A stretch of 64,000 nt of DNA from Litoreibacter halocynthiae (GTDB lineage Bacteria > Pseudomonadota > Alphaproteobacteria > Rhodobacterales > Rhodobacteraceae): the NCBI RefSeq assembly GCF_004365635.1, contig NZ_SOBH01000003.1:496001-560000 (forward strand), given 5' to 3'. Shown piece by piece: positions 8,839 to 18,256 of this stretch (positions are counted from its first letter, which is position 1; every line of letters starts with the position of its first letter). Under the pieces are notes generated by a model, which worked only from the letters and a program-made list of their open reading frames with translations, ran no database searches and was not told where the DNA came from. The translations under genes were made by a program, and so were the position numbers.

Positions 8839-9843
8839 ATGAAACTAACCACCAAATTGATGAGCGCCGTTGCTGGCGTTGCACTGCTGTCCGGCGCACA
8901 AGCTGCCATGGCTGATGGCCACGGGCTGACCGTCGGCTATTTCCTCGAGTGGCCGATGCCATTCCAGTACGCCAAGGTGAACGGCACCTATGACGAGGCG
9001 CTGGGCGCGCCTGTGACTTGGGTATCCTTCGACACCGGCACTGCGATGTCGGCGGCCATGGCATCCGGCGACGTGGACATTTCCGTGTCCCAAGGTGTGC
9101 CACCTTTCGTGGTTGCGACCTCTGCGGGCCAGGACATCCAGATCCTCGACGTGGCTGTGTCCTACTCCGAGAACGATAACTGCGTTGTCGCTTCGGGCCT
9201 GGAAATCGACAAAGACTCCGCTGGCGAACTGGCTGGCAAAAAGGTTGCGGTTCCACTGGGCACCGCCGCGCATTACGGCTTCTTGAGCCAGATGAACCAC
9301 TTCGGCGTGGACATTACGAGCATGAGCGTCGTCGACATGGCCCCTGCTGAAGGTGCTGCGGCACTTGCGCAAGGCTCCGTTGATATGGCCTGTGGCTGGG
9401 GCGGCGCGCTGCGTACGATGAAAGAGGCTGGCAACATCCTGTTGACTGGCGCTGAAAAAGAAGCGCTCGGCATTCTGGTGTTCGATGTGACCTCTGCACC
9501 GGCTGGTTTCGTGGCTGAGAATGGCGACATGGCTGCCAAATTCCTGAAGGTCACCGCAGACGCCAACGCAATGTGGGCCGATGAGGCCAACCACGCGAAA
9601 ATGCTGCCAGTGATTGCTAAAGACGCTGGTATGGATGAAGCAGCAACAGCGTCCACCCTTGCAGGGTTTGCGTTCCCGAGCATTGCAGATCAGCTTGGCG
9701 GCACGTGGCTCGGCGGCGGCGCACAGACCTTCATGAAGGGTGTGGCTGACGTATTTGTGGAGGCCAAATCCATTGATGCGGCGCTCGAAAGCTATGAGGC
9801 GACTGTGAACACAGGCCCGCTGCAAGCTGCGTCTGAAATGTAG
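8839..9843 (+). CDS. tauA: taurine ABC transporter, periplasmic substrate-binding protein
   Basis: 334 residues. A Sec signal peptide (basic MKLTTK, hydrophobic core, AMADG) is followed by a NMT1/TauA-like two-lobed binding protein with LTVGYFLEWPMPFQYAK near the mature start, repeated GDVDI/GSVDMACGWGG elements and GKKVAVPLGTAAHYG. The start at 8839 has GGGAGAT before it and gives a proper signal peptide; the in-frame ATG at 8812 does not. It delivers taurine (or a related sulfonate) to TauBC. A hairpin with a short U run follows directly (9854-9884) and may make tauA transcript more abundant than tauBC. Confidence 0.88.
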   Translation: MKLTTKLMSAVAGVALLSGAQAAMADGHGLTVGYFLEWPMPFQYAKVNGTYDEALGAPVTWVSFDTGTAMSAAMASGDVDISVSQGVPPFVVATSAGQDIQILDVAVSYSENDNCVVASGLEIDKDSAGELAGKKVAVPLGTAAHYGFLSQMNHFGVDITSMSVVDMAPAEGAAALAQGSVDMACGWGGALRTMKEAGNILLTGAEKEALGILVFDVTSAPAGFVAENGDMAAKFLKVTADANAMWADEANHAKMLPVIAKDAGMDEAATASTLAGFAFPSIADQLGGTWLGGGAQTFMKGVADVFVEAKSIDAALESYEATVNTGPLQAASEM

Positions 9844-9853
9844 CACCGACTAG

Positions 9854-9884
9854 GGGTGGCGCGGGGTTTCCGCGCCACCCTTTT
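9854..9884 (+). terminator. intra-operon hairpin between tauA and tauB
   Basis: Perfect 11-bp stem (GGGTGGCGCGG, 9854-9864, with 9870-9880), 5-base loop and TTTT at 9881-9884. It lies 10 bases after the tauA stop and 37 bases before tauB. It is likely a leaky terminator or 3'-end stabiliser that sets the tauA:tauBC ratio. Confidence 0.8.
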
Positions 9885-9921
9885 CACTTCCGAATCCGAA
9901 TTAACAAGGAGTGGGGCAGCC

Positions 9922-10728
9922 ATGTCGGGCCTAACAATCGAAAATATTTCCATGCGCTTCGATCTGCCCAACGGCGGATCAGTGCAAGCGTTGAAGGACG
10001 TCACGCTCGAGCTGAAACCGGGCGAGCTGATGAGCGTTCTTGGCCCGTCGGGCTGTGGTAAAACCACGTTGCTGAACATCGTTGCGGGCTTTCTGGCCCC
10101 GACCGAAGGGCGCATCGCGATGAACGGGCACACCGTACAGGGACCAGACGCCGAGCGCGGTATGGTGTTCCAGCAAGGTGCCTTGTTCGAGTGGATGAGC
10201 GTTCGCGAAAATGTCGCCTTCGGGCCGCGTATGAAAGGCGAGCGGGAAGCGCAGTACGGGGCGAATGTGGACCATTTGCTTGACGTTGTCGGCCTTCAGG
10301 ACTTCAAGGAAAAGGCCATCTACGAACTGTCCGGCGGGATGCAACAGCGTGTGGCGCTTGCCCGTTGTCTGGCCAATGATCCCGACGTGATCTTGATGGA
10401 TGAACCACTTGGCGCGCTGGACGCGCTGACCCGCGAGAAGATGCAAAGCCTTGTGCTGAAGCTGTGGAAAGAGACGGGCAAGACGATCATCCTGATCACC
10501 CACTCGGTCGAGGAAGCGCTGCTGTTGGGCGAGCGGTTGCTGGTCATGGCCCCGCGCCCCGGCCGCATCCACAAGGAATACCGCTTGCCGTTTGCCGATC
10601 TTGGTGTCGACCAGGACCTGCGGGAGGTGAAGAAGCACCCCGACTATGCCAAGACCCGTGAGGAAATCCTCGCCATGATCTGGGACATGGAAGAGGAGAT
10701 TATGGGCCGCACGGAGGAAAGCGCATGA
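9922..10728 (+). CDS. tauB: taurine ABC transporter, ATP-binding protein
   Basis: 268-residue ABC ATPase of the nitrate/sulfonate/taurine group. Walker A GPSGCGKTT is at 41-49, the Q-loop lies around VFQQGALFEW (82-91), the signature LSGGMQQR at 136-143, Walker B VILMDEP at 156-162 and the switch histidine in LITHSVEEA. The start at 9922 follows AACAAGGAG; the frame upstream runs through the hairpin and is not coding. It powers import with TauC. Its last codons overlap the tauC start (ATGA). Confidence 0.92.
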   Translation: MSGLTIENISMRFDLPNGGSVQALKDVTLELKPGELMSVLGPSGCGKTTLLNIVAGFLAPTEGRIAMNGHTVQGPDAERGMVFQQGALFEWMSVRENVAFGPRMKGEREAQYGANVDHLLDVVGLQDFKEKAIYELSGGMQQRVALARCLANDPDVILMDEPLGALDALTREKMQSLVLKLWKETGKTIILITHSVEEALLLGERLLVMAPRPGRIHKEYRLPFADLGVDQDLREVKKHPDYAKTREEILAMIWDMEEEIMGRTEESA

Positions 10729-11990
10729 CCATTCTTGCAATCTACGTCGCCATCTTCATCGGCGGTTTCTTTGCGGTGAAATACATCACCGCCTCGGCAC
10801 GCCCGAACGATTACACATCGCTTAAAACCGTGACCTTCGGGGATGAAAGCGCAGTGCGGCCAAACCGTGCGGCGTCAGTCATATCAATCGTGACGATCTT
10901 TCTGCTGTGGGGGTCGTTCACCGGCTCCAGCCTGATCCCGTCCTTCCTGCATGCGCCGGCCGCCTTTACCGGCACGGGCGTGTTCACTTACACGGTCGAT
11001 GCGGACGGGAAGACCGATGAGGGGACTGTCACGGTCAACGTGCATGAAGCCGACGGCGATGCCGCGGTTCCGGCGGTCGCGCCGGGGGACGGGTTCGCCA
11101 AGAACGACTCTGTCTCGATTGTGAAATACCGCTCCAAGCTGCTGCGGGTAGATGCGAATGACGAGTTGGGCCGCGGCGACGGCGCGCTGATCGTTGCCGT
11201 GAACGGCAAGCCGATTGCGCCGGGTGGCGAGGTCATGACCGACTTTGCCCGCGTGGCCATGACGCCCAAGGGCACGCTGAACATCGAGCCGAAGACCGGC
11301 TGGCAGATGCAGCCCTTGTACCTGCCGCCGCCTGAAAAGGTCGCGAGCCGGTTGGTGGAGATTTCCAACACAGGGTTCCGCAACTCGACGCTTTGGGAAC
11401 ACCTTGGATACTCGCTGTTCCGCGTGATCGTGGGCTTCCTGATCGGGGCCGCCGTGGGCATTCCGCTGGGCTATGCCATGGGCCTGTCCAACTGGTTCCG
11501 CGGCTGGTTTGATCCGGTGGTAGAGTTCATGCGGCCCGTGCCGCCCTTGGCGCTGATCCCGCTGGTCATTATCTGGGCCGGCATTGGCGAGGTCGGCAAG
11601 ATCGTGCTGCTGTTCCTTGCGGCGCTGTGGATCATGGCGATTGCCGCGCGGTCCGGCGTGTCGGGGGTCAACATCACCAAGGTGCATGCGGCCTACTCGC
11701 TGGGCGCGTCCAAGTGGCAGATCATGCGGCACGTCATCATCCCGAACTCGCTGCCGGAGATATTCACCGGCGCGCGGGTCGCGATGGGCGTATGTTGGGG
11801 CACCGTTGTGGCCGCCGAACTGGTCGCCGCCGAGAAGGGTGCGGGCATGATGATTATGGTGGCCTCGAAGTTCCAGAACACGGACATCGTGTTGATGGGG
11901 ATTATCCTGATCGGTGTCATTGGGTTCTCCATCGACGTGCTGATGCGCTGGGCGGAGCGTCTGCTGGTGCCTTGGAAGGGCCGCAGCTAA
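10725..11990 (+). CDS. tauC: taurine ABC transporter permease with a large extra domain
   Basis: 421 residues, whereas E. coli TauC has about 275. A hydrophobic segment lies at 3-20 and another at about 51-71, then a polar stretch of roughly 120 residues (about 77-196). After LYLPPPEKVASRL (199 onward) the usual BPD_transp_1 permease begins, with the EAA-type loop around AAYSLGASKWQIMRHVIIP. The inserted stretch begins VFTYTVDADGKTDEGTVTV, which resembles cadherin/Ig-like beta-sandwich repeats, and would face the periplasm. The start overlaps the tauB stop (ATGA). The conserved core and ATGA coupling make the permease call firm; the extra domain's role is unknown. Confidence 0.85.
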   Translation: MTILAIYVAIFIGGFFAVKYITASARPNDYTSLKTVTFGDESAVRPNRAASVISIVTIFLLWGSFTGSSLIPSFLHAPAAFTGTGVFTYTVDADGKTDEGTVTVNVHEADGDAAVPAVAPGDGFAKNDSVSIVKYRSKLLRVDANDELGRGDGALIVAVNGKPIAPGGEVMTDFARVAMTPKGTLNIEPKTGWQMQPLYLPPPEKVASRLVEISNTGFRNSTLWEHLGYSLFRVIVGFLIGAAVGIPLGYAMGLSNWFRGWFDPVVEFMRPVPPLALIPLVIIWAGIGEVGKIVLLFLAALWIMAIAARSGVSGVNITKVHAAYSLGASKWQIMRHVIIPNSLPEIFTGARVAMGVCWGTVVAAELVAAEKGAGMMIMVASKFQNTDIVLMGIILIGVIGFSIDVLMRWAERLLVPWKGRS

Positions 11991-12013
11991 ATCTTGGCCC
12001 ATGTCGTGAATTC

Positions 12014-12049
12014 ACCGCCGCCTGTCTTGTTTCGATAGGCGGCGGTTTT
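12014..12049 (+). terminator. terminator of the tauABC operon
   Basis: Arms 12014-12026 and 12034-12046 (ACCGCCGCCTGTC against GATAGGCGGCGGT, one mismatch), 7-base loop, then TTTT at 12046-12049. It lies 24 bases past the tauC stop. Confidence 0.88.
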
Positions 12050-12071
12050 CGTTTGGGCCGTATATGCCCGT

Positions 12072-13475
12072 ATGTTTCTAAGTATCTTCGACATATTCAA
12101 AGTGGGCATCGGCCCGTCTTCGTCCCACACCATGGGGCCGATGACGGCTGCGGGGCGCTTTCTGGACGACCTGCGTGGCGGGCGTGAAAAGGAACCGGGC
12201 GCGGGGGAGTTGGCGGGCGTTTCGGCGTCGCTGCATGGCTCTTTGGCGTTTACCGGCAAGGGTCACGCGACGGACCGCGCGGTGATGCTGGGGCTGATGG
12301 GGTATCTGCCCGCGACGATGGATCCTGATGCGGTGGATGGGTTGATCGAGACCCTGGCGGTGGAAAAGGTCGTGCGGCCCGAGGGGCTGCCTGCGCTGTC
12401 GCTTGATCCGGCCAAAGACGTGGTTTTCGACTATGACCTAACGCTGCCGGGACATGCCAACGGGATGATCCTGAAAGCGTGGGACACGGCGGGCAACCTG
12501 TATATGCAGGAGACCTACTATTCCGTCGGTGGCGGCTTCGTGATGACCGAGGCCGAGCTGGCGAATGAAGAGCCGGACCTGCATGTGCAGAAGGAACAGG
12601 CGGGGTTTCCGTATCCGTTTGGCTCGGCGGTTGAGATGCTGGAGATGGGCGCGGCCCATGGCAAAACCATCGCGCAGATGAAGGAGGCCAACGAGTTGGC
12701 CACGATGTCGCGTGCGGAGTTGGACCGGAACCTGACGGTGATCCGCGACGCGATGTTTGACTGCGTCGATCGCGGGTTGCGGATGGACGGGATTTTGCCG
12801 GGCGGGCTGAACGTGAAGCGCCGCGCAAAGCGTATCCATGACCAGTTGCTGGCCGAACAGGGAATGAACCGAAGCCAGCCGCACACGATCAACGACTGGA
12901 TGAGCGTCTACGCCATGGCGGTGAACGAGGAAAACGCGGCGGGGGGCAAGGTCGTGACCTCGCCCACCAACGGGGCGGCGGGGGTGCTGCCGTCCGTGCT
13001 GCGTTATTACCGCGAGCATTGCATCGGCGCGACGGAAGACGGCCAACGCAAGTTCCTGCTGACGGCGGCGGCGATTGGCGGGTTGATCAAGCATAATGCC
13101 TCGATTTCGGGGGCAGAGGTCGGGTGTCAGGGGGAGGTCGGCTCGGCGTCTTCCATGGCAGCGGCGGGGCTGTGTGCGGCTTTGGGTGGCACCAACGAGC
13201 AGGTGGAGAATGCCGCCGAGATCGCGCTGGAGCATCATCTGGGCATGACCTGCGATCCGGTTGCGGGGCTGGTGCAGGTGCCGTGCATCGAGCGCAACGG
13301 GCTGGGCGCGATCAAGGCGGTGTCCGCCGCCTCGCTGGCGCTGCGCGGGGATGGCACGCATTTCATGCCGCTGGACAATTGCATCGAGGCGATGCGCCAG
13401 ACCGGCATTGATATGAGCACGAAATACAAGGAAACCTCGCAAGGGGGGCTTGCGGTCAACATTCCGGAGTGTTGA
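12072..13475 (+). CDS. sdaA: L-serine ammonia-lyase (L-serine dehydratase), iron-sulfur type
   Basis: 467 residues, single-chain SdaA with the beta domain first ([20 protein letters not shown] at 4-23) and the alpha domain after it. It converts L-serine to pyruvate and ammonia using an oxygen-labile 4Fe-4S cluster. The three cluster cysteines of the family are visible as Cys352 (GCQGEVG), Cys394 (TCDPVAG) and Cys405 (VPCIER). The C-terminus ends in cysteine (IPEC), the residue known in bacterial type 2 enzymes to occupy the active site as a tail. The start follows the tauC terminator by about 20 bases, so a promoter must sit close by. The ribosome site is weak. Confidence 0.92.
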   Translation: MFLSIFDIFKVGIGPSSSHTMGPMTAAGRFLDDLRGGREKEPGAGELAGVSASLHGSLAFTGKGHATDRAVMLGLMGYLPATMDPDAVDGLIETLAVEKVVRPEGLPALSLDPAKDVVFDYDLTLPGHANGMILKAWDTAGNLYMQETYYSVGGGFVMTEAELANEEPDLHVQKEQAGFPYPFGSAVEMLEMGAAHGKTIAQMKEANELATMSRAELDRNLTVIRDAMFDCVDRGLRMDGILPGGLNVKRRAKRIHDQLLAEQGMNRSQPHTINDWMSVYAMAVNEENAAGGKVVTSPTNGAAGVLPSVLRYYREHCIGATEDGQRKFLLTAAAIGGLIKHNASISGAEVGCQGEVGSASSMAAAGLCAALGGTNEQVENAAEIALEHHLGMTCDPVAGLVQVPCIERNGLGAIKAVSAASLALRGDGTHFMPLDNCIEAMRQTGIDMSTKYKETSQGGLAVNIPEC

Positions 13476-13506
13476 GGTCATCCCGATTGATTTGGGAGAT
13501 ATCACC

Positions 13507-14337
13507 ATGAAGAAGATCGTGTTGACCGGCGCCGCCGGAAACCTTGGGAAAATCCTGCGCGCGCCTTTGGCCGCGATGTGCGAGGAACTGTTATCCACCG
13601 ACATTTCTGAGAGCGTAGGCGATCTGGCCGCGAACGAGACATTCGTGCAGGCCGATCTGGCGAAGATGGACGATATCCGCCCGCTGCTGGAAGGCGCGGA
13701 TATGGTCGTGCATTTCGGCGCGCTGGTGGATGAGGTGCCGTTCGAGGACATCTGGGGTCCGAACTTCGTCGGCTCCTACAATATCTGGCAATCCGCAAAA
13801 GAGCATGGCGTGCGCCGCGTGGTTTACGCTTCGTCAATTCATGCGATGGGGATGTATCCGAAGACCGTGGCGATCACGCCCGATATGCCGCACCGGCCTG
13901 ATACTTACTATGGGCTGGCGAAGTGCTTTACCGAGGATCTGGGGCGCATGTTCTGGGAAAAGGAAGGGTTGGAGTCGGTCCATATCCGCATCCTGTCCGC
14001 GACCTCGCGGCCTGGGAACGCCCGTGCTTTGGGGTCATGGCTAAGCCCTGACGATCTGGTGCAGGTGGTGACGCGGGCGATTGATACGCCTGTGGTGGGG
14101 TTCACGGTGATCTATGGCGTTTCAAACAATGACCGCTCGCCTGTCGATAACGCGTCGGCGTCGCATCTGGGCTATCGCCCGAAAGACAATGCCGAGGATT
14201 ATGCGGCGGAAATTCTGGCCGAAACACCGCCTGCGGATTTGAATGATCTGGGGCTCACCTGCCACGGTGGGCCCTTCGCCTCTGCCACGCTTGGCGTCAG
14301 CCCGATGGCGTTGATGGGTATACCGGACGACGATTGA
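13507..14337 (+). CDS. NAD-dependent uronate-dehydrogenase-like oxidoreductase
   Basis: 276-residue short-chain dehydrogenase with GAAGNLG at 8-14, Ser110 in YASSIHAMG and Tyr135/Lys139 in YYGLAK. The pattern HAMGMYP...PDTYYGLAKCFTED and the later HLGYRPKDNAEDY closely recall the Agrobacterium hexuronate dehydrogenase (Udh), which oxidises galacturonate or glucuronate to the aldarolactone. GGGAGAT precedes the start at 13507; the upstream in-frame part overlaps sdaA. The substrate is inferred. No other uronate gene lies beside it, though an enolase-superfamily enzyme is present at 63 kb. Confidence 0.75.
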   Translation: MKKIVLTGAAGNLGKILRAPLAAMCEELLSTDISESVGDLAANETFVQADLAKMDDIRPLLEGADMVVHFGALVDEVPFEDIWGPNFVGSYNIWQSAKEHGVRRVVYASSIHAMGMYPKTVAITPDMPHRPDTYYGLAKCFTEDLGRMFWEKEGLESVHIRILSATSRPGNARALGSWLSPDDLVQVVTRAIDTPVVGFTVIYGVSNNDRSPVDNASASHLGYRPKDNAEDYAAEILAETPPADLNDLGLTCHGGPFASATLGVSPMALMGIPDDD

Positions 14338-14344
14338 TGTGGCC

Positions 14345-15103
14345 TTAGCACTGAACCAGTTCAGTGCCCCACGCCGCGCAGCTTTGCCCCAAGGAAGGGG
14401 GCAATGGTGCGTCGGTGTAAAAGCGGTCGATGTTTTCCAGCGAGGCGATTTTAACTGGTGCGGTGCGCTGGAGCTTCGATGTGTCTGACACGAGGAACGT
14501 GTTGCGGGACCGTGCGATGATGGTTTGGCTGACATCGACCTCTTGAATATCGAAGTCGAGGATATCGCCGTCATGGTCCAAGGCCGAGCAGCCGATGACC
14601 GCATAGTCGAACTTGAACTGGGCGATGAGTTTGGTGGTCATCGCCCCGACCAGCCCGCCGTCGGAGCGGCGCAAAGTGCCGCCAGCAACCATCACGTCGA
14701 TCTGGGGGCTGGCGGATAGAATATTTGCCACGTTCAGGTTGTTTGTCACCACCATCAGCGCGGTGTGATTGAGCAGCTCGCGGGCCACGGCTTCGGTTGT
14801 GGTGCCGATATTCAGGAACACGCAAGCGCCTTCGGGGATATCATCGGCGCAGGCCTTGGCGATGCGGGTCTTGGCGGTGTGGTTCAGCTTCCGCCGGTCC
14901 TCGTAGCCGATGACCGACGCGTTTTCGGGCAGGATGGCCCCGCCATGAACCCGCTTCAGATGCCCGGTATCAGACAGGTCGGACAGGTCTTTGCGAATGG
15001 TTTGGGCGGAAGTCTGAAAGCGCCGCGCCAGCTTTTCGACGCTGACCCGACCCTTGCGGCGCGCTATGTCCAGAATTTCGGATTGTCTGAAGTTTTCGGC
15101 CAT
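14345..15103 (-). CDS. glpR: DeoR-family regulator of glycerol metabolism
   Basis: 252 residues. A DeoR helix-turn-helix lies at about 6-57 (VEKLARRFQTSAQTIRKDLSDL) and the C-terminal sugar-phosphate sensing domain has the family motif NIGTTTEAVARELL and later VVTNNLNVANIL. It is divergent from glpD-glpK, the standard arrangement for GlpR, which is released by glycerol 3-phosphate. The start is placed at 15103 (MAENFRQSEIL), where family members begin. Two identical 14-base sequences between it and glpD (15125-15159) are the probable operators. Confidence 0.87.
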   Translation of the reverse strand: MAENFRQSEILDIARRKGRVSVEKLARRFQTSAQTIRKDLSDLSDTGHLKRVHGGAILPENASVIGYEDRRKLNHTAKTRIAKACADDIPEGACVFLNIGTTTEAVARELLNHTALMVVTNNLNVANILSASPQIDVMVAGGTLRRSDGGLVGAMTTKLIAQFKFDYAVIGCSALDHDGDILDFDIQEVDVSQTIIARSRNTFLVSDTSKLQRTAPVKIASLENIDRFYTDAPLPPSLGQSCAAWGTELVQC

Positions 15104-15124
15104 AACTTGCTCCAATTGACGTAA

Positions 15125-15159
15125 AAACGAAAGTAAACCTTGACCAAACGAAAGTAAAC
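15125..15159. promoter_or_regulatory. tandem GlpR operator-like repeats
   Basis: AAACGAAAGTAAAC occurs exactly at 15125-15138 and 15146-15159, start to start 21 bp, about two helical turns. It lies in the 94-base glpR/glpD intergenic space. The AACGAAA core resembles known GlpR sites. Same-face tandem binding would let GlpR control both directions. Confidence 0.7.
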
Positions 15160-15197
15160 TTGTGATTACTGGTGCCGAACCCAAGGAGAGTCGCGAG

Positions 15198-16766
15198 ATG
15201 GCGCAGGACGACATTGTTGACCTATTTATCATTGGCGGTGGCATTAACGGCGTCGGGATTGCCCGCGATGCGGCGGGTCGTGGTTTGTCGGTATCCTTGG
15301 CGGAAATGAACGACCTTGGTTGGGCCACCTCCAGCGCCTCGACCAAGCTGTTTCACGGCGGGTTGCGCTATCTGGAGTATTTCGAGATCGGGCTGGTGCG
15401 TAAGGCCTTGATTGAACGCGAAACCTTGCTGCGCGCGATGCCGCATATCAGCTGGCCGATGCGGTTTGTGTTGCCGTATCACAAAGACATGCGCTTTGAG
15501 GGGGACACGCCGACATCGAAGCTGCTGAGTGTTTTCATGCCGTGGATGAAGGGTCGGCGACCCGCATGGCTGATCCGGTTGGGGCTGTTTTTATACGACA
15601 ATCTGGGGGGGCGCGAAATATTGCCCGCAACCCGCAAGGTTGATCTGACCACCGACGATGTGGGGCAAGGCATCGAGGACCGCTTCACCTTTGCCTATGA
15701 ATACTCCGATTGCTGGGTCGAGGATGCGCGTTTGGTGGTCCTGAACGCCCGCGACGCAGAGGCGCGCGGTGCGGAGATTATGGTGCAAACCAAGGTGACC
15801 TCGGCCGGACGCGCGGATGAGCATTGGGTGATTTCACTGACTGATGGGGAGACGGGCGAGACCTTTGAGCGACGCGCCAAGATGCTCGTCAATGCAGGCG
15901 GCCCGTGGGTGGAAGACGTGATCCGGCAGGTGACGCGGACCAATTCAAGCGAGGGCGTTCGGTTGGTTCGGGGCAGCCATATCGTGACCAAGCGGTTGTT
16001 TCAGCACGACAAAGCCTACTTCTTTCAAGGTGAAGACGGGCGGATCATATTCGCGATCCCCTATGAGACCGACTTTACATTGATCGGCACCACCGACGCG
16101 GAGCACCCAGATGTGTCGTCCAAGCCGGTTTGCACGGATGAAGAGCGTGACTATCTGATCAAATTCGCCAACGGGTATTTCAAGCACGACATCACCAAGG
16201 ATGACGTGGTTTGGACCTATTCGGGGGTTCGGCTACTTTATGACGATGGCGCGAAATCCGCGACGGCGGCGACGCGGGATTATGTGTTGAGCGTCTATGA
16301 TGATGGTGCGCCGATGCTGAACGTGTTTGGCGGCAAGATCACGACCTACCGCAAGCTGGCAGAGAACGCGCTGGCCAAGATAGCGCCGTTTATCGGGGAC
16401 ATCGCGGACAACTGGACTGCTGGTGTGGCGTTGCCGGGGGGTGATTTTCCGGTCGACGGGGTGCAAGACCTGATTGAAGGGCTGATCGTCGACTACCCGT
16501 TTCTGGATGATGCGTGGGCGAAGCGTTTGGTTCGGGCCTATGGCACCGACGCGCGGCGGATGTTGGGAGATGCTGGCGCCCCTTCGGATCTGGGGCGGAA
16601 CTTCGGGGCCAACCTGACGGAGCGCGAGGTGCGCTGGCTTATGGCGCATGAATATGCGCGACACGGGGATGATATCGTCTGGCGGCGCTCCAAACTGGGG
16701 TTGCGGATGAGCGAGGCTGAGATCAATCTGCTGGACGAGTGGATGCAGACGGAGCGGGGGCGCTAA
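15198..16766 (+). CDS. glpD: glycerol-3-phosphate dehydrogenase (aerobic, FAD)
   Basis: 522-residue membrane-associated flavoprotein that oxidises sn-glycerol 3-phosphate to dihydroxyacetone phosphate and passes electrons to quinone. The FAD motif GGGINGVG spans 13-20 after an acidic leader, with the family signature [16 protein letters not shown] near 51-66, the substrate region [14 protein letters not shown] and the C-terminal DAO_C helical domain ([17 protein letters not shown]). AAGGAGAG precedes the start at 15198. The stop overlaps the glpK start (TAATG), so both are made from one message under GlpR. Confidence 0.94.
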   Translation: MAQDDIVDLFIIGGGINGVGIARDAAGRGLSVSLAEMNDLGWATSSASTKLFHGGLRYLEYFEIGLVRKALIERETLLRAMPHISWPMRFVLPYHKDMRFEGDTPTSKLLSVFMPWMKGRRPAWLIRLGLFLYDNLGGREILPATRKVDLTTDDVGQGIEDRFTFAYEYSDCWVEDARLVVLNARDAEARGAEIMVQTKVTSAGRADEHWVISLTDGETGETFERRAKMLVNAGGPWVEDVIRQVTRTNSSEGVRLVRGSHIVTKRLFQHDKAYFFQGEDGRIIFAIPYETDFTLIGTTDAEHPDVSSKPVCTDEERDYLIKFANGYFKHDITKDDVVWTYSGVRLLYDDGAKSATAATRDYVLSVYDDGAPMLNVFGGKITTYRKLAENALAKIAPFIGDIADNWTAGVALPGGDFPVDGVQDLIEGLIVDYPFLDDAWAKRLVRAYGTDARRMLGDAGAPSDLGRNFGANLTEREVRWLMAHEYARHGDDIVWRRSKLGLRMSEAEINLLDEWMQTERGR

Positions 16767-18250
16767 TGACACATATTCTGGCAATTGATCAGGGGACGAC
16801 GTCGAGCAGAGCGATCATCTTTGACGGTGACATGAAGATCGTCGCGTCGGCGCAGGAAGAGTTCGAGCAGCACTTCCCGCAATCCGGTTGGGTCGAGCAT
16901 GATCCCGACGACCTGTGGTCCACGACCGCAGGGACGTGCCGCGCGGCGATTGAACGCGCAGGGATCACGGCTGAAGAGATTGCGGCGATCGGCATCACCA
17001 ACCAGCGTGAGACCACCTTGGTTTGGGACAAAGCCACTGGAAAGCCTGTTCATAACGCGATTGTCTGGCAGGACCGCCGGACATCGGAATATTGCCGTGA
17101 AATGCGTGATGCGGGGCATGAGGCGATGTTCACAGAGCGGACGGGGCTGCTTCTGGACCCTTATTTCTCTGGCACCAAGCTGCGCTGGATATTGGAGAAC
17201 GTGGACGGTGTTCGGGAGCGGGCGGAGGCGGGCGAGTTGCTGTTCGGCACCGTCGACAGTTTTTTGATCTGGAAAATGACTGGCGGCGCTGCGCATGTGA
17301 CGGACGCGACCAACGCGGCGCGGACATTGCTTTATGACATTCGCAAGGGGCGCTGGAGCAGCACCATCTGCGAGATGTTGGGCATCCCGATGCAGATGCT
17401 GCCAGAGGTGAAGGATTGTGCCGCTGATTTCGGCATGTGCCGCGCGGATTTGTTTGGCAAGTCCCTGCCCATCTTAGGTGTTGCGGGGGATCAGCAGGCG
17501 GCGACCGTTGGTCAGGCCTGCTTCCAGCCGGGGATGATGAAATCGACCTATGGTACGGGTTGCTTTGCGTTGCTGAACACGGGCGATACGCCAGTTGCAT
17601 CGAAAAACCGGATGCTGACGACGATTGCCTATCAGTTTGACGGGGTGCCGACCTATGCCTTGGAAGGCTCCATCTTTATCGCGGGTGCTGTGGTTCAATG
17701 GTTGCGTGACGGGATCAAGATCATTCGCGATGCCAGTGAAACGCAGCCATTGGCCGAAAAAGCGGACCAGAGCCAAGAGGTCATTTTGGTACCTGCCTTT
17801 ACAGGTCTGGGTGCGCCGTACTGGGATGCGGATTGCCGTGGTGCGATTTTCGGCCTGACGCGTGGGACCGGGCCGGAAGAGTTAGCCCGCGCCGCGCTGG
17901 AAAGCGTGGGCTACCAAACGCGCGACTTGCTGGAAGCGATGAAGGCGGACTGGGACGCGGACGGCGAAGACGTCTTGCGCGTCGATGGCGGCATGACGGC
18001 CAGTGACTGGGCGATGCAATTCCTGAGCGACATTATCGGCGCGCAGGTGGATCGGCCGGAAGTGCTGGAAACAACGGCCTTGGGGGCTGCATGGCTCGCC
18101 GGATCGCGGGCGGGGATTTACCCCGACATGGACGGCTTCGCGAGGAACTGGGCGTTGGAGCGCCGGTTCGAGCCGGATATGGACGACGCGACGCGGAACC
18201 AGAAATATACCGGCTGGAAGAAAGCCGTTAAGGCGACGATGTCGGTTTAG
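16766..18250 (+). CDS. glpK: glycerol kinase
   Basis: 494-residue FGGY kinase that phosphorylates glycerol with ATP. The N-terminal phosphate loop is DQGTTSSR at 8-15, the glycerol-contact region is [12 protein letters not shown] at about 74-85, the FGGY-type signature lies in the stretch around [17 protein letters not shown], and the C-terminal part has [17 protein letters not shown]. The start shares one base with the glpD stop. No glpF facilitator gene lies beside it, so glycerol entry must depend on another locus or on diffusion. Confidence 0.95.
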   Translation: MTHILAIDQGTTSSRAIIFDGDMKIVASAQEEFEQHFPQSGWVEHDPDDLWSTTAGTCRAAIERAGITAEEIAAIGITNQRETTLVWDKATGKPVHNAIVWQDRRTSEYCREMRDAGHEAMFTERTGLLLDPYFSGTKLRWILENVDGVRERAEAGELLFGTVDSFLIWKMTGGAAHVTDATNAARTLLYDIRKGRWSSTICEMLGIPMQMLPEVKDCAADFGMCRADLFGKSLPILGVAGDQQAATVGQACFQPGMMKSTYGTGCFALLNTGDTPVASKNRMLTTIAYQFDGVPTYALEGSIFIAGAVVQWLRDGIKIIRDASETQPLAEKADQSQEVILVPAFTGLGAPYWDADCRGAIFGLTRGTGPEELARAALESVGYQTRDLLEAMKADWDADGEDVLRVDGGMTASDWAMQFLSDIIGAQVDRPEVLETTALGAAWLAGSRAGIYPDMDGFARNWALERRFEPDMDDATRNQKYTGWKKAVKATMSV

Positions 18251-18256
18251 GCGCGC

